Shown one piece after another: positions 27,104 to 36,771 of a DNA stretch of 64,000 bases. The DNA is from Rhodospirillales bacterium (GTDB taxonomy: Bacteria; Pseudomonadota; Alphaproteobacteria; Rhodospirillales; Shumkoniaceae), in contig JAHDSF010000012.1 of the NCBI GenBank assembly GCA_018432935.1, forward strand, positions 85,465 to 149,464, read 5' to 3'. Under the pieces are notes generated by a model, which made no database searches, was not told the origin of the DNA, and worked only from the letters and a program-made list of their open reading frames with translations. The first letter of the stretch is position 1; each line of letters opens with the position of its first letter. The translations under genes and the position numbers were made by a program.

Positions 27104-27463
27104 GGTGCAGGAACAAGCAGACGTGGATGGCGGTGCTCGTCACGGCCATCCACGTCTTCCTTGAGTGGACCCAAAGACGTGCCATTCGGTTGCGACCCCT
27201 GTCCACCCGGCGATGGACGGCAGCTCAGCGCCCGTTGCAGCCGTTCAGGGGTGTAATCGCAGTACGCGACAGCAGCCATCGACTCAAGGGCCTCGGCGCA
27301 GCCAAAGCCGATCAAATGCGGGCCGTGAGAGAGTCTGCTTGTAGACAACCTAAAGGGTTGTGACCAGTGGAAGGGACATGTACCATCCAGAGCAAGAGCG
27401 GTGGTGCGTAGAATTTCCACCAGCGTGCGCAAGAAAGCAATTGTCGCCGGGAGATCGGAGTCC
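27104..27463. other. Gene-poor left flank of the foreign segment
   Basis: About 360 bases with no recognisable gene. It contains a long perfect inverted repeat (27119-27157), a short perfect stem ACAACC/GGTTGT with a 5-base loop (27345-27361), and, at the right end, GGGAGA and GGAG before the SIR2-STAND start codon. Base composition shifts from GC-rich to mixed across it. An open frame on the minus strand spans part of it but has no family resemblance. No tRNA, integrase or direct repeat matching the right flank was found by eye. Confidence 0.5.
27119..27157. repeat. Perfect 13-bp inverted repeat with 13-base loop
   Basis: The arms are AGACGTGGATGGC (27119-27131) and GCCATCCACGTCT (27145-27157), fully complementary, separated by 13 bases. 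It starts 16 bases after the DUF2087 stop. It could be a transcription terminator for that gene, though the bases after it (TCCTT) are not a clear T-run, or a remnant of an insertion boundary. AGACGT recurs at 27175-27180. Confidence 0.6.
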
Positions 27464-30400
27464 ATGATCAACGAAGCATCTCTACCTGATCTCCCTTCCA
27501 CGCTTGTCGAGGCGGTAAAGAGCCGGCGTGCTGTCCTGTTCCTTGGTGCCGGCGCCTCCAAAGAGGCCCGGGATGCGAAAGGCAACCCTCCACCGAACAA
27601 AGATGAGCTTCGCGACCTACTTGCAGCAAGGTTCTTTAAGAAGGACATGACGAACAGAGATCTTGCCGCCGTGGCAGAGATGGCCATTTCCGCAAGCTCT
27701 GGGCAAAATGTAGTATTCGAGTACATAAAGACCATATTCGAACCTTTTATGCCGTCAGAAGCACATTATATAATACCAATGTTTCAGTGGCGCATGATCG
27801 CCACCACGAACTATGACGTTATCGTAGAGCGAGCATACGATCATTGTACGGAGAAAGCCCAAGATCTCATACGCTTCGTTAAGGACGATGAACCTATCGA
27901 AGAACGGCTTCAGGCAGCGCGGAACCCCGTCCAACTCCTAAAGCTTCATGGGTGCATAGAACATATACACGATAGGGATATCCCGATTGTACTTTCAGCA
28001 GAGCAGTACGGTAGGTTTTCCGAACATCGTACACGGCTGTTCTCTCGCATTAGCGACGTATCTCAAGAGTCAGCAATCGTATTCGTTGGGTACAAACTAA
28101 ACGACGGACACATTAGAGATCTAATATACAGGCTCGATGCAAAGAAGCGCCCAAGGTGGTATATTGTTTCACCTGATTGTGACGGCCATGACGTCGATTT
28201 CTGGGGAACAAAGAACGTTGGCGTGATCAAAGGCACATTTGGCAATTTTATGGCGGCGCTAGACAGACAAGTTCCCGATACGGCCCGTCGTCTACAGTTC
28301 CATACTGACGTCGCCGAGTTTCCACTACGCAAGTTCTATGTAACAAACGTAATGGAAGAGCAAATCATAAGAGATGCGATTGGCACGGACCTCACTTTTG
28401 TCCACCAAGGCATGTCATACACGGCAGAGGATCCGAAGCGTTTCTACTCTGGGTACGATACGGACTGGGGAGCCATATTTCGCCATCTTGATGTTCGGAG
28501 AAAGGTCGAAGAGGACCTGATGTTGCGGGCTGTCATAGAGAACGACAAGGCAAACGGCCCGATGATGTTTTTGGCCTATGGGCCAGCAGGATCCGGAAAG
28601 ACCATAGCGCTGAAGAGAACTGCCGTTGAAACGGCTACGGTCCTCGACGGACTCGTTCTATGGCTGAATTTCGGGGGAGCTCTTCGAAAGACGGTGTTTT
28701 CCGAACTATGGGAGCTTTGTCAGAGGCCAGTCTACCTCTTCGTTGATCATGTGGCTATACACGTTGATAAAGTGTTTAACCTGCTTAGTGCGGCGAAAAA
28801 AGATAGGATACCGTTAATCGTTATTGCTGGCGAGAGAGAGTCTGAATGGAATACATATTGTATGGCTCTTGACAACGAGTTCGCTCCGATATTGCTGCCC
28901 GTCGGGCATCTCAACAATGTAGAGGTGGATGGGTTACTTGATCTCCTTGAGATGCATGACTGCCTTGGTGCAATGAAGTACATGACTAGAGAGCAACGAG
29001 TTGCGGCGTTTATGGATGAAAGGAAGGCAGACCGCCAGCTTCTCGTTGCGCTGCACGAGCTGACTCAGGGAAAGCCGTTCGAAGATATCATCCTTGAGGA
29101 GCATCAGCGCATATATCCAGAGAAGGCGAGACAGTTGTATTTGGATGTTGCTACAATGCACCAATTCACCGTCCCGATGAGAGCTGGTACGCTGTCACGA
29201 ATTTCTGGTATAGAGTTTGCAGATTTCGAACAGGAGTTTTTTGAACCTTTGAAAAACGTCGTCCGTGCGGAAACGGATCCGTACACAAGGGACGTCCTCT
29301 ATAAGACGCGACATTCCAGAGTGGCATCTCTGGTATTTCGGCAGGTTTGCGGGGATGACGAGCAAAAGGCAAAGCAGCTAATTAGAATTATCCAGGGCTT
29401 CGATGTCGGATATACGTCTGACCGGACAGCTCTTGAGCAGATTACCCGGGGAAGGGCGGTAGCGGACAATTTTGGGGCAGCTGACTGGCCCCGGGCCGTC
29501 TACGATGCCGCATCGCAGGCGGCGCCTAATGCGGCCTTCATTTTGCAGCAACGGGCAATTTTCGAACTTAATCACGGAGATGGATCATTGGCTGCAGCGG
29601 AGGCGTGCGCTGCAAAGGCGGCGGAGTTGGACCCGCACAACCGCACGATCATTCATACGCAGGCCGAGGTTGATCGTAAGCGCGCGAACGTAGAGGAGTC
29701 GCCGCTACTCAAAGAGTCGTTAAGGCGGAGGGCCAGGGAAAGGCTCGGCAAGATGCCCTCTGATGATCGGTTCGCTATCGGCAGTCGATGCAAACTTCTC
29801 GTAGACGAGATCGACGAATTGAGCGCGAAGCTGGGGGACGATGCAAAGGAGCATGATGCGAGATTTTTCGCTGACAAACTGACGGACGCCGAGAAAGCGC
29901 TTGAGAAGGCGCAGCAACTGTTTCCAGACGATCCGGAAGCGTTCCAGGTGGAGGCGCGTCTACTCGGAATTCTAAACATGGGGGATCCGGCGCTTCGGGC
30001 TCTAGAGAAGGCCTGGGCGGCCAGGCCGCGCGGGACGAGCACGGCGATAAGGATTGCGAGGATATACGACTCCCGGGGCCAAGCCTCTCGCGCATTCAAG
30101 ATCCTGGGCGACGCCTTGAATCGAGAACCAGATGACAAGGCGACGCATTATGCGATGGCTATGCACCTTCTCAGGGAAAGCGAATATGACAGAGAGATTG
30201 TAAGGTACCACTTTGGGAAGAGTTATTCTCGTGAAGACCGCAACTTTGACGCCAGATTTTCGTTTGGGGAATTTTTATTTTTGGCGGGAGATCTTCAGGG
30301 GTGTGTTGAAGTTTTTGCCGACCTCGATAGGAGGGCTCCAAGGGAATATAGGACGGTAGCTCCGAAGCAGGATGACGCAATTACATCCCGGCTTGAACGA

Positions 30401-30607
30401 TTCTCTGGAACCATCGATACGATGAAAGATAGATTCTGCTTCATAAGAAGCGGGTGTTACCCAAACAACATATTCTGCCATTATTCGAGTTTTGGTGGAG
30501 GTAACTGGAATGAGTTGGCAATCGGGCAGGGGGTGAATTTCCGAGTACGGTTTAACAGATTAGGTCCCCTGGCCGTGGACGTACAACCGGGCAGGCGTGG
30601 CACCTAA
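27464..30607 (+). CDS. SIR2 - STAND NTPase - TPR protein with C-terminal cold-shock-like domain (probable anti-phage defence)
   Basis: About 1047 residues. SIR2-like NADase domain (about 1-275): GAGAS (28-32), TTNYD (114-118), KLHG with catalytic-type His162, and VGYKLND (208-214). STAND-type P-loop NTPase (about 340-640): Walker A GPAGSGKT (373-380), Walker B VYLFVDH with Asp428. Helical TPR-like repeats (about 680-960). Final domain (about 980-1043) reads like a cold-shock/OB fold: DRFCFI for RNP1, NIFCHYS for RNP2, then a GQGVNFRVRF strand and a GPLAVDV end. SIR2-STAND proteins (Avs5 class) recognise phage products and destroy NAD+; the same logic is inferred here. The start ATG 27464 has GGGAGA 8 bases upstream. 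The gene is AT-richer than its neighbours (24 of 60 bases G+C from 28801) and uses rare ATA codons, indicating horizontal transfer. No partner gene is seen. Confidence 0.9.
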   Translation: MINEASLPDLPSTLVEAVKSRRAVLFLGAGASKEARDAKGNPPPNKDELRDLLAARFFKKDMTNRDLAAVAEMAISASSGQNVVFEYIKTIFEPFMPSEAHYIIPMFQWRMIATTNYDVIVERAYDHCTEKAQDLIRFVKDDEPIEERLQAARNPVQLLKLHGCIEHIHDRDIPIVLSAEQYGRFSEHRTRLFSRISDVSQESAIVFVGYKLNDGHIRDLIYRLDAKKRPRWYIVSPDCDGHDVDFWGTKNVGVIKGTFGNFMAALDRQVPDTARRLQFHTDVAEFPLRKFYVTNVMEEQIIRDAIGTDLTFVHQGMSYTAEDPKRFYSGYDTDWGAIFRHLDVRRKVEEDLMLRAVIENDKANGPMMFLAYGPAGSGKTIALKRTAVETATVLDGLVLWLNFGGALRKTVFSELWELCQRPVYLFVDHVAIHVDKVFNLLSAAKKDRIPLIVIAGERESEWNTYCMALDNEFAPILLPVGHLNNVEVDGLLDLLEMHDCLGAMKYMTREQRVAAFMDERKADRQLLVALHELTQGKPFEDIILEEHQRIYPEKARQLYLDVATMHQFTVPMRAGTLSRISGIEFADFEQEFFEPLKNVVRAETDPYTRDVLYKTRHSRVASLVFRQVCGDDEQKAKQLIRIIQGFDVGYTSDRTALEQITRGRAVADNFGAADWPRAVYDAASQAAPNAAFILQQRAIFELNHGDGSLAAAEACAAKAAELDPHNRTIIHTQAEVDRKRANVEESPLLKESLRRRARERLGKMPSDDRFAIGSRCKLLVDEIDELSAKLGDDAKEHDARFFADKLTDAEKALEKAQQLFPDDPEAFQVEARLLGILNMGDPALRALEKAWAARPRGTSTAIRIARIYDSRGQASRAFKILGDALNREPDDKATHYAMAMHLLRESEYDREIVRYHFGKSYSREDRNFDARFSFGEFLFLAGDLQGCVEVFADLDRRAPREYRTVAPKQDDAITSRLERFSGTIDTMKDRFCFIRSGCYPNNIFCHYSSFGGGNWNELAIGQGVNFRVRFNRLGPLAVDVQPGRRGT

Positions 30608-30701
30608 GGGTGAGACAGGTTCCGGCAGATCCCTCGAATCTCGATAGTTTCATGCCATCCCCAATCATTGCCGAAGTCAGACCATCCTGATTCGGCCAGC
30701 C

Positions 30702-30746
30702 CTTCGACAAGCTCAGGACGAGGCCCTCATGCTGAGCCCGTCGAAG
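30702..30746. repeat. REP-like imperfect palindrome
   Basis: Arms CTTCGACAAGCTCAG (30702-30716) and CTGAGCCCGTCGAAG (30732-30746) pair with two mismatches around a 15-base loop. This is the widespread REP-type extragenic palindrome with core TTCGAC...CTCAG...CTGAG...GTCGAA seen in many GC-rich proteobacteria. It lies between the convergent SIR2-STAND and prfC genes, a usual position, and could help terminate both transcripts. Confidence 0.75.
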
Positions 30747-30792
30747 CACGAGGGCCCGGCCGTCGCATCACACGCTTTCTCAAATCCGGGAA

Positions 30793-32382
<1,590 letters not shown>

Positions 32383-32475
32383 GTCTCTTCCGTGATGCCG
32401 GAGCGTTTCGCCTGCGGGGATGTAGCGACTTTGGCGGCGCCGCGCCAGAGGTTTTGCCCTTTGGCGCAACTGTCG

Positions 32476-32499
32476 TTTTTGCAAAAGTTTTTGCAAAAG
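32476..32499. promoter_or_regulatory. Tandem 12-bp repeat with palindromic cores, putative operator
   Basis: Two identical adjacent copies of TTTTTGCAAAAG, each containing the perfect palindrome TTTTGCAAAA. They lie between the divergent prfC and FIST-kinase genes. The 12-base period puts the copies about one helical turn apart, as for cooperative regulator binding. They lie immediately upstream of the promoter proposed for the FIST gene. The regulator is unknown. Confidence 0.5.
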
Positions 32500-32528
32500 T
32501 TGTAGTTCCGACCCTGGGATGCTATCGT
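32500..32528 (+). promoter_or_regulatory. Candidate extended -10 promoter for the FIST-kinase operon
   Basis: TTGTAG (32500-32505), 17 bases, then TATCGT (32523-32528) preceded by TGC, giving an extended -10 pattern. A start near 32535 would give a leader of about 20 bases before the ATG at 32557. The -35 match is poor (3 of 6), so the call relies on the extended -10 and location. Confidence 0.35.
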
Positions 32529-32556
32529 TTTCAGTGCACAAAAACCGGACTTCTGC

Positions 32557-33771
32557 ATGCGCGGATACATCGGGTGGTGCGAGGGCACCAATTCGGCCGA
32601 GACGGGCCGGGGCTGCGCCCTGCGGGCCCGCCAAGGCCTGCCCGCGGGAGTCCGCCCGGGGTGGGCGATCGCCTTCTGCGGCGGCCGCCTCGAGCCGGCT
32701 GTAACCTTTGCCGCCCTCCGCCAGGCGCTGGGCGGGGTCCCGGTGATCGGCGGCGCCGCGGTGGGCGCCATCACCCGCGAGCGCTCCTCTTACAGCGGGT
32801 TTGAGTGCGCGGTCGCCGTGTTTCCCAACTCGGCGCCGAAGCCGATTCTCCTCGTCGAGGGCGACCTGCGCGAGGGCGAGCGCGAGACCGGCCGGCGCCT
32901 GGGGGCACGCGTCCGCGCCGCCACCGGAGGGAAGGCCGCGCCGGTGCTGCTCCTCTACGACAGCGTGAAATCGGCGCCGCCGCCGACCCTGCACCCGGGC
33001 AGCGAGATCCTCGACGGCCTGTACGACGGCCTCGAAGGCAGCGAGGTCCATCTGTTCGGCGGCGGGACGATCAGCGACTTCAACCTGCATGCAAGCTTCG
33101 TGTTCGATGGCCACCGCGTCGCCCGGCACGTGGCGGTGGCCGCCATCCTGCCCGATTTCGTCGGGGTGCGGACCACGATCCTGCACGGCTGCATGCCGTC
33201 CAGCGGCTTTCTCGAGGTCACCGGAGTCGCGGGCGCCGCGATCACCGCCCTGAACGGCCGGCCCGCCCTCGACGTGCTCGAGGAGATCCTGGGCTACCGC
33301 ATCGACGCGGGCAACGCCGGGGCGCTGTCGCTGGAGGTCACGCTGGGCGAGAAGCAGGGCGATCCGTTCGCGGCTTACGACGAGTCCGCCTATGTCAGCC
33401 GGCTGATCGTCCGCGCCGACGCGGAGACCCGGGCGCTGGTCTTGTTCGAGCCCGATTTCAAGGTCGGCTCCAGGGTCCAGTTCATGACCCGCGACAACCA
33501 GCACATGCTGGCCTCGGTACGCCGCCGGGTCGGCGCCGTCATGGAAGAGCTCGAGGGCGAGGACTGCCTGCTCGCCCTCTACATCGACTGCGCCGGCAGG
33601 ACACGCTCGTTCAGCGGCTCCCAGGTCGAGGAAGCGGCCGTCCTGATCGACCATTGCCGGCCCGAAATCCCGCTGCTCGGCTTCTACTCCGGAGTGGAGA
33701 TCGCACCCCTGATGGGACGCAGCCGCCCGCTCGATTGGACCGGCGTGCTGTCGGTCCTCTACGCGAGATGA
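32557..33771 (+). CDS. FIST domain sensor protein
   Basis: A protein of 404 residues with FIST N and FIST C domains. The FIST N part runs to about residue 240 (RPGWAIAFCGGRLEP, GGAAVGAITRERSSYSGFE), and the FIST C part has LLALYIDCAGRTRSF, then IPLLGFYSGVEIAPLMG. FIST proteins are cytoplasmic small-molecule sensors, probably for amino acids or related compounds, that feed signals to partner kinases, cyclases or chemoreceptors. The histidine kinase gene starts 7 bases after its stop, making a sensor-kinase pair. No strong ribosome-binding site precedes the ATG at 32557, consistent with a short or leaderless transcript. Confidence 0.93.
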   Translation: MRGYIGWCEGTNSAETGRGCALRARQGLPAGVRPGWAIAFCGGRLEPAVTFAALRQALGGVPVIGGAAVGAITRERSSYSGFECAVAVFPNSAPKPILLVEGDLREGERETGRRLGARVRAATGGKAAPVLLLYDSVKSAPPPTLHPGSEILDGLYDGLEGSEVHLFGGGTISDFNLHASFVFDGHRVARHVAVAAILPDFVGVRTTILHGCMPSSGFLEVTGVAGAAITALNGRPALDVLEEILGYRIDAGNAGALSLEVTLGEKQGDPFAAYDESAYVSRLIVRADAETRALVLFEPDFKVGSRVQFMTRDNQHMLASVRRRVGAVMEELEGEDCLLALYIDCAGRTRSFSGSQVEEAAVLIDHCRPEIPLLGFYSGVEIAPLMGRSRPLDWTGVLSVLYAR

Positions 33772-33778
33772 CTCGCTC

Positions 33779-35512
33779 ATGAACGACGCCAACGACCAGG
33801 ACCTGCTTCGCGAACTCGAGTTCTATCGCCGCCACTGCGAGGATATGGGGCAGCGGATCATGCGCCTTCAGGTGGAGCGCGGGCAGGCCCAGCGCGAAGC
33901 CTGGCGCAACCACATGATCGCAAAGCTGATCAGCCAGGCGTACCGGTTCGCGGAGACGGCAAAGAGCACGGCCGAGATCGGCCGCCACGTGGTCAGCCTC
34001 GTCCTGGGGACGACCGCCTTCGACCTGGCGATGATCCTGCAGCGGACGGCCGACGGACGCTTTGCCGTGCTCGAGGCGCTGGGATCGCGACCGCACTCCG
34101 GCGGACCGTTTCCGTTCCTGCATGACCCGCCCGAGCGTTTCCTCGTCAACCCGGCAACCCCCTCGGGGTCGCCCGCCGACGAGTTGCGCCGCAGCATCGG
34201 CATGGAGTGCCTGATCTGGGTCTACGACCCGCCTACCGGCTATGCCTTCGTGCTGGGGTCCAATTCCGAGTTCTATGCCCAAAGCCGGTTCGATGCCGAG
34301 GTGGTGGAGGTTGCCGCCAGCAGCCTGCGGGTGTTCATCGAGGTCGCCTCGCGCAAGGACGCCGAACGGGCCTTGCGGGCCAGCGAGGAGCAGAACCGGG
34401 CCATCTTCGAGAACGCCGCGGTCGGCATCGTCCTGGTCGACGAGGAAGGGCATTACCTGCGCGCCAACGGCCGCTTCCACGCCTTGCTTGGGTATCATCC
34501 GGGGGAGCTGGTCGGCGCCTCCATGGAAGACACCAACCATCCCGAGGATCTGCCGGCGGCACGGCAGACCCTGCGCTGGGCCTGGGAAGGCCGACCATCG
34601 CCGTTCCCGCTGGAGAAGCGTTTCGTCCGCAAGGATGGGGGCATGGTGTGGGGCAGCGTCTCCTGCGCCCTGGTCCGCGACTCCGAGGGCCAGCCGCTCT
34701 ACTGCGTTGCGGTGGCGGAGGACGTCACCCAGCGCAAGCGCGCCGAGGACGAGCTGCGTCAGGCGAAGGATCAGGCCGAACGGGATTCGCGGGCCAAGTC
34801 CGAGTTCCTGGCCTCGATGAGCCACGAGCTGCGGACGCCGCTGAACTCGATCATCGGCTTCTCCGAGATGATCACGGCCGAGATGTTCGGTCCCGTCGGC
34901 GTGCCCCGCTACCTCGAGTATGCCGGCCACATCCATACCAGCGGCCTGCACCTCCTCGACATCGTGGGCGACATCCTCGACCTCGCCAAGATCGAGGCCG
35001 GGCACATGGAACTGGACGAGACCGCGATCCGCCTCCACCCCCTGGTGGTATCGGTCTTGCCGCTGTTCAGCGAGCGGGCAGCGCATCACCGGCTGACGCT
35101 GACCGTCGAGATCCCGCCGACCCTGCCCGAGCTGTGGGCCGACGAACGCTCGACCAAGCAGATGCTGCTGAACCTGCTGTCCAATGCAGTCAAGTTCACG
35201 CCGCTGGGCGGCAGGATCACAATCGGCGCGCGGCTGGAAGCCGACGGGACGCTGGCCGTCTCGGTAGCGGATACCGGCATCGGTATCGCCGAGGCCGACA
35301 TCGAGAAGGTGATGGAGCCGTTCGGCCAATCCAGCGGGACGCTGGGCATGAACGGTGGCGGGACCGGGCTCGGCCTGTCGGTGGTGAAGGCGAAGATCGA
35401 GCTGCACGGTGGCAACCTGCGCCTGGAAAGCAGGATCGGCGTCGGCACGACCGCGACCCTGTGCTTTCCCGCCTGGCGGGTGAGAGGCGCCGGGGACTCG
35501 CCGACCGACTGA
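33779..35512 (+). CDS. PAS-domain sensor histidine kinase (FIST partner)
   Basis: A soluble kinase of 577 residues without transmembrane helices. An N-terminal coiled coil (about 1-45) is followed by a GAF-like region (about 50-195), one PAS/PAC domain (about 200-325, with FENAAVGIVLVDEEGHYLRA), HisKA with the phospho-His in SHELRTPLNSIIGFSEM, and a HATPase with NLLSNAVKFTP, DTGIGIAEAD and GTGLGLSVV. The dimerisation helices resemble DivJ/PleC/PdhS kinases. Paired with the FIST protein, it probably reads a cytoplasmic metabolite. No response regulator gene is adjacent; DivK and PleD, 6 kb downstream, are candidate targets by family resemblance only. Confidence 0.93.
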   Translation: MNDANDQDLLRELEFYRRHCEDMGQRIMRLQVERGQAQREAWRNHMIAKLISQAYRFAETAKSTAEIGRHVVSLVLGTTAFDLAMILQRTADGRFAVLEALGSRPHSGGPFPFLHDPPERFLVNPATPSGSPADELRRSIGMECLIWVYDPPTGYAFVLGSNSEFYAQSRFDAEVVEVAASSLRVFIEVASRKDAERALRASEEQNRAIFENAAVGIVLVDEEGHYLRANGRFHALLGYHPGELVGASMEDTNHPEDLPAARQTLRWAWEGRPSPFPLEKRFVRKDGGMVWGSVSCALVRDSEGQPLYCVAVAEDVTQRKRAEDELRQAKDQAERDSRAKSEFLASMSHELRTPLNSIIGFSEMITAEMFGPVGVPRYLEYAGHIHTSGLHLLDIVGDILDLAKIEAGHMELDETAIRLHPLVVSVLPLFSERAAHHRLTLTVEIPPTLPELWADERSTKQMLLNLLSNAVKFTPLGGRITIGARLEADGTLAVSVADTGIGIAEADIEKVMEPFGQSSGTLGMNGGGTGLGLSVVKAKIELHGGNLRLESRIGVGTTATLCFPAWRVRGAGDSPTD

Positions 35513-35582
35513 ATTGACCGCCGGTTGGATTTCCGGGCCGGGGAAGGTATGGTCGGGCCGCCAACCGTATCCGAGGCCCCGC

Positions 35583-36752
35583 ATGGACCGCATCGCCGTC
35601 ACCCCACGCAACGACTGGAAGGAGCAGGCCGAGGCGCACGGATTCGTGTTCCACACCATCGGCGGCGCCCCCTATTGGGACGAAACCCACGCCTACCGCT
35701 TCTCGCTGTCGGAAGTGGAAAACGAGATCGAGGACCCCACCGCCGAGCTGGAACGGATATGCTATCAGGTGGTCGAGCGGGCGGTTTCGGAGGCCGGGCT
35801 GCTGCACCGGCTGGCCATTCCCGAACCCTTCCACGAGCTGGTGCGCACCACCTGGCAGCGCGGCGACAAGAACCTTTACGGCCGCTTCGACTTCGCCTAC
35901 CGCGACGGCGGCCCCGCCAAGCTGCTGGAGTACAACGCCGACACGCCGACCTCGCTGTACGAGAGCTCGGTGTTCCAGTGGCTGTGGCTCGAACAGGCGA
36001 TGGAGCGCGGCATCATTCCGGAGGGCTGCGACCAGTTCAACTCGCTGCACGAACGGCTGGTCGACGCCTTCGCGCGCTTCGGCATCAAGCCGGCGCGCCT
36101 GCACCTCGGCGCCGTGATGGCGAGCGCCGAGGATCGCGGCACCGTCGAATACCTGATGGACTGCGCCCTTCAGGGCGGCGTTGACGCCGAGCTCATCGAC
36201 ATGGCCGAGATCGGCGTCGACGCCCAAGGCGACTTCACCGATCTCGAGGACCGCGTCATCACCCATCTGTTCAAGCTGTACCCATGGGAGTTCATGGTCC
36301 ACGAGCCGTTCGGCCGCCACCTGCTGGCCGACCGCGCCCGGGTCATCGAGCCGGCGTGGAAGATGGTGCTCTCCAACAAGGGGCTGCTGGCCCTGTTGTG
36401 GGAGATGAACCCGGGCCATCCGAATTTGCTGCCGGCGTGGTTTGCGGACGACCCGGCGCGGCCGTGGGAGAAGCTCGGGGGACCGCTGGTCAGGAAGCCG
36501 CTGTTGTCGCGCGAAGGCGCCAACGTCGAGATCGTCGACGGCGCCGCCACGCTGGCCCGGACCGAGGGCGGCTACGGCGCGGAGGGCCACGTCATCCAGG
36601 CCTACCACCCGCTGGCGACGTTCGGCGACGACCACGCGGTGATCGGATCGTGGGTGGTTGCCGGCGAGCCGGCGGGGCTGGGCATCCGCGAGGATGCGAC
36701 CACGGTGACACAGGACTCCTCGCGCTTCGTGCCCCATTTCATCTCAGGTTGA
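35583..36752 (+). CDS. ygiC: YgiC-like ATP-grasp, glutathionylspermidine synthase family
   Basis: A protein of 389 residues of the glutathionylspermidine synthase ATP-grasp family (E. coli YgiC/YjfC group). Visible are the pre-ATP-grasp segment with YGRFDFAYRDGG and LLEYNADTPTSLYESS, and the ATP-grasp part with AWKMVLSNKGLLALLWE and a phosphate-loop region GGPLVRKPLLSREGANV. Members lacking the amidase domain form peptide-like bonds but their substrates are mostly unknown. The ATG at 35583 gives the family length. It is followed at short spacing by an exported CNBD-fold gene and a YgiB gene, recalling the ygiB-ygiC pairing of enterobacteria. Confidence 0.9.
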   Translation: MDRIAVTPRNDWKEQAEAHGFVFHTIGGAPYWDETHAYRFSLSEVENEIEDPTAELERICYQVVERAVSEAGLLHRLAIPEPFHELVRTTWQRGDKNLYGRFDFAYRDGGPAKLLEYNADTPTSLYESSVFQWLWLEQAMERGIIPEGCDQFNSLHERLVDAFARFGIKPARLHLGAVMASAEDRGTVEYLMDCALQGGVDAELIDMAEIGVDAQGDFTDLEDRVITHLFKLYPWEFMVHEPFGRHLLADRARVIEPAWKMVLSNKGLLALLWEMNPGHPNLLPAWFADDPARPWEKLGGPLVRKPLLSREGANVEIVDGAATLARTEGGYGAEGHVIQAYHPLATFGDDHAVIGSWVVAGEPAGLGIREDATTVTQDSSRFVPHFISG

Positions 36753-36771
36753 GCGGAAGAGGAGACTTCCC

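Noticed and set aside
26992..27735. Minus-strand frame spanning the left flank of the foreign segment
   Set aside because: It overlaps the ends of DUF2087 and the SIR2 gene, has no ribosome site and no recognised domain.
27464..30607. Part of a multi-gene defence operon (effector plus sensor genes)
   Set aside because: No other gene fits within the AT-richer segment; the neighbours DUF2087 and prfC have normal host composition and prfC is convergent.
33611..35659. Minus-strand frame of about 680 codons opposite the FIST-linked kinase
   Set aside because: The kinase on the plus strand has complete motifs; the opposite frame has no family resemblance.
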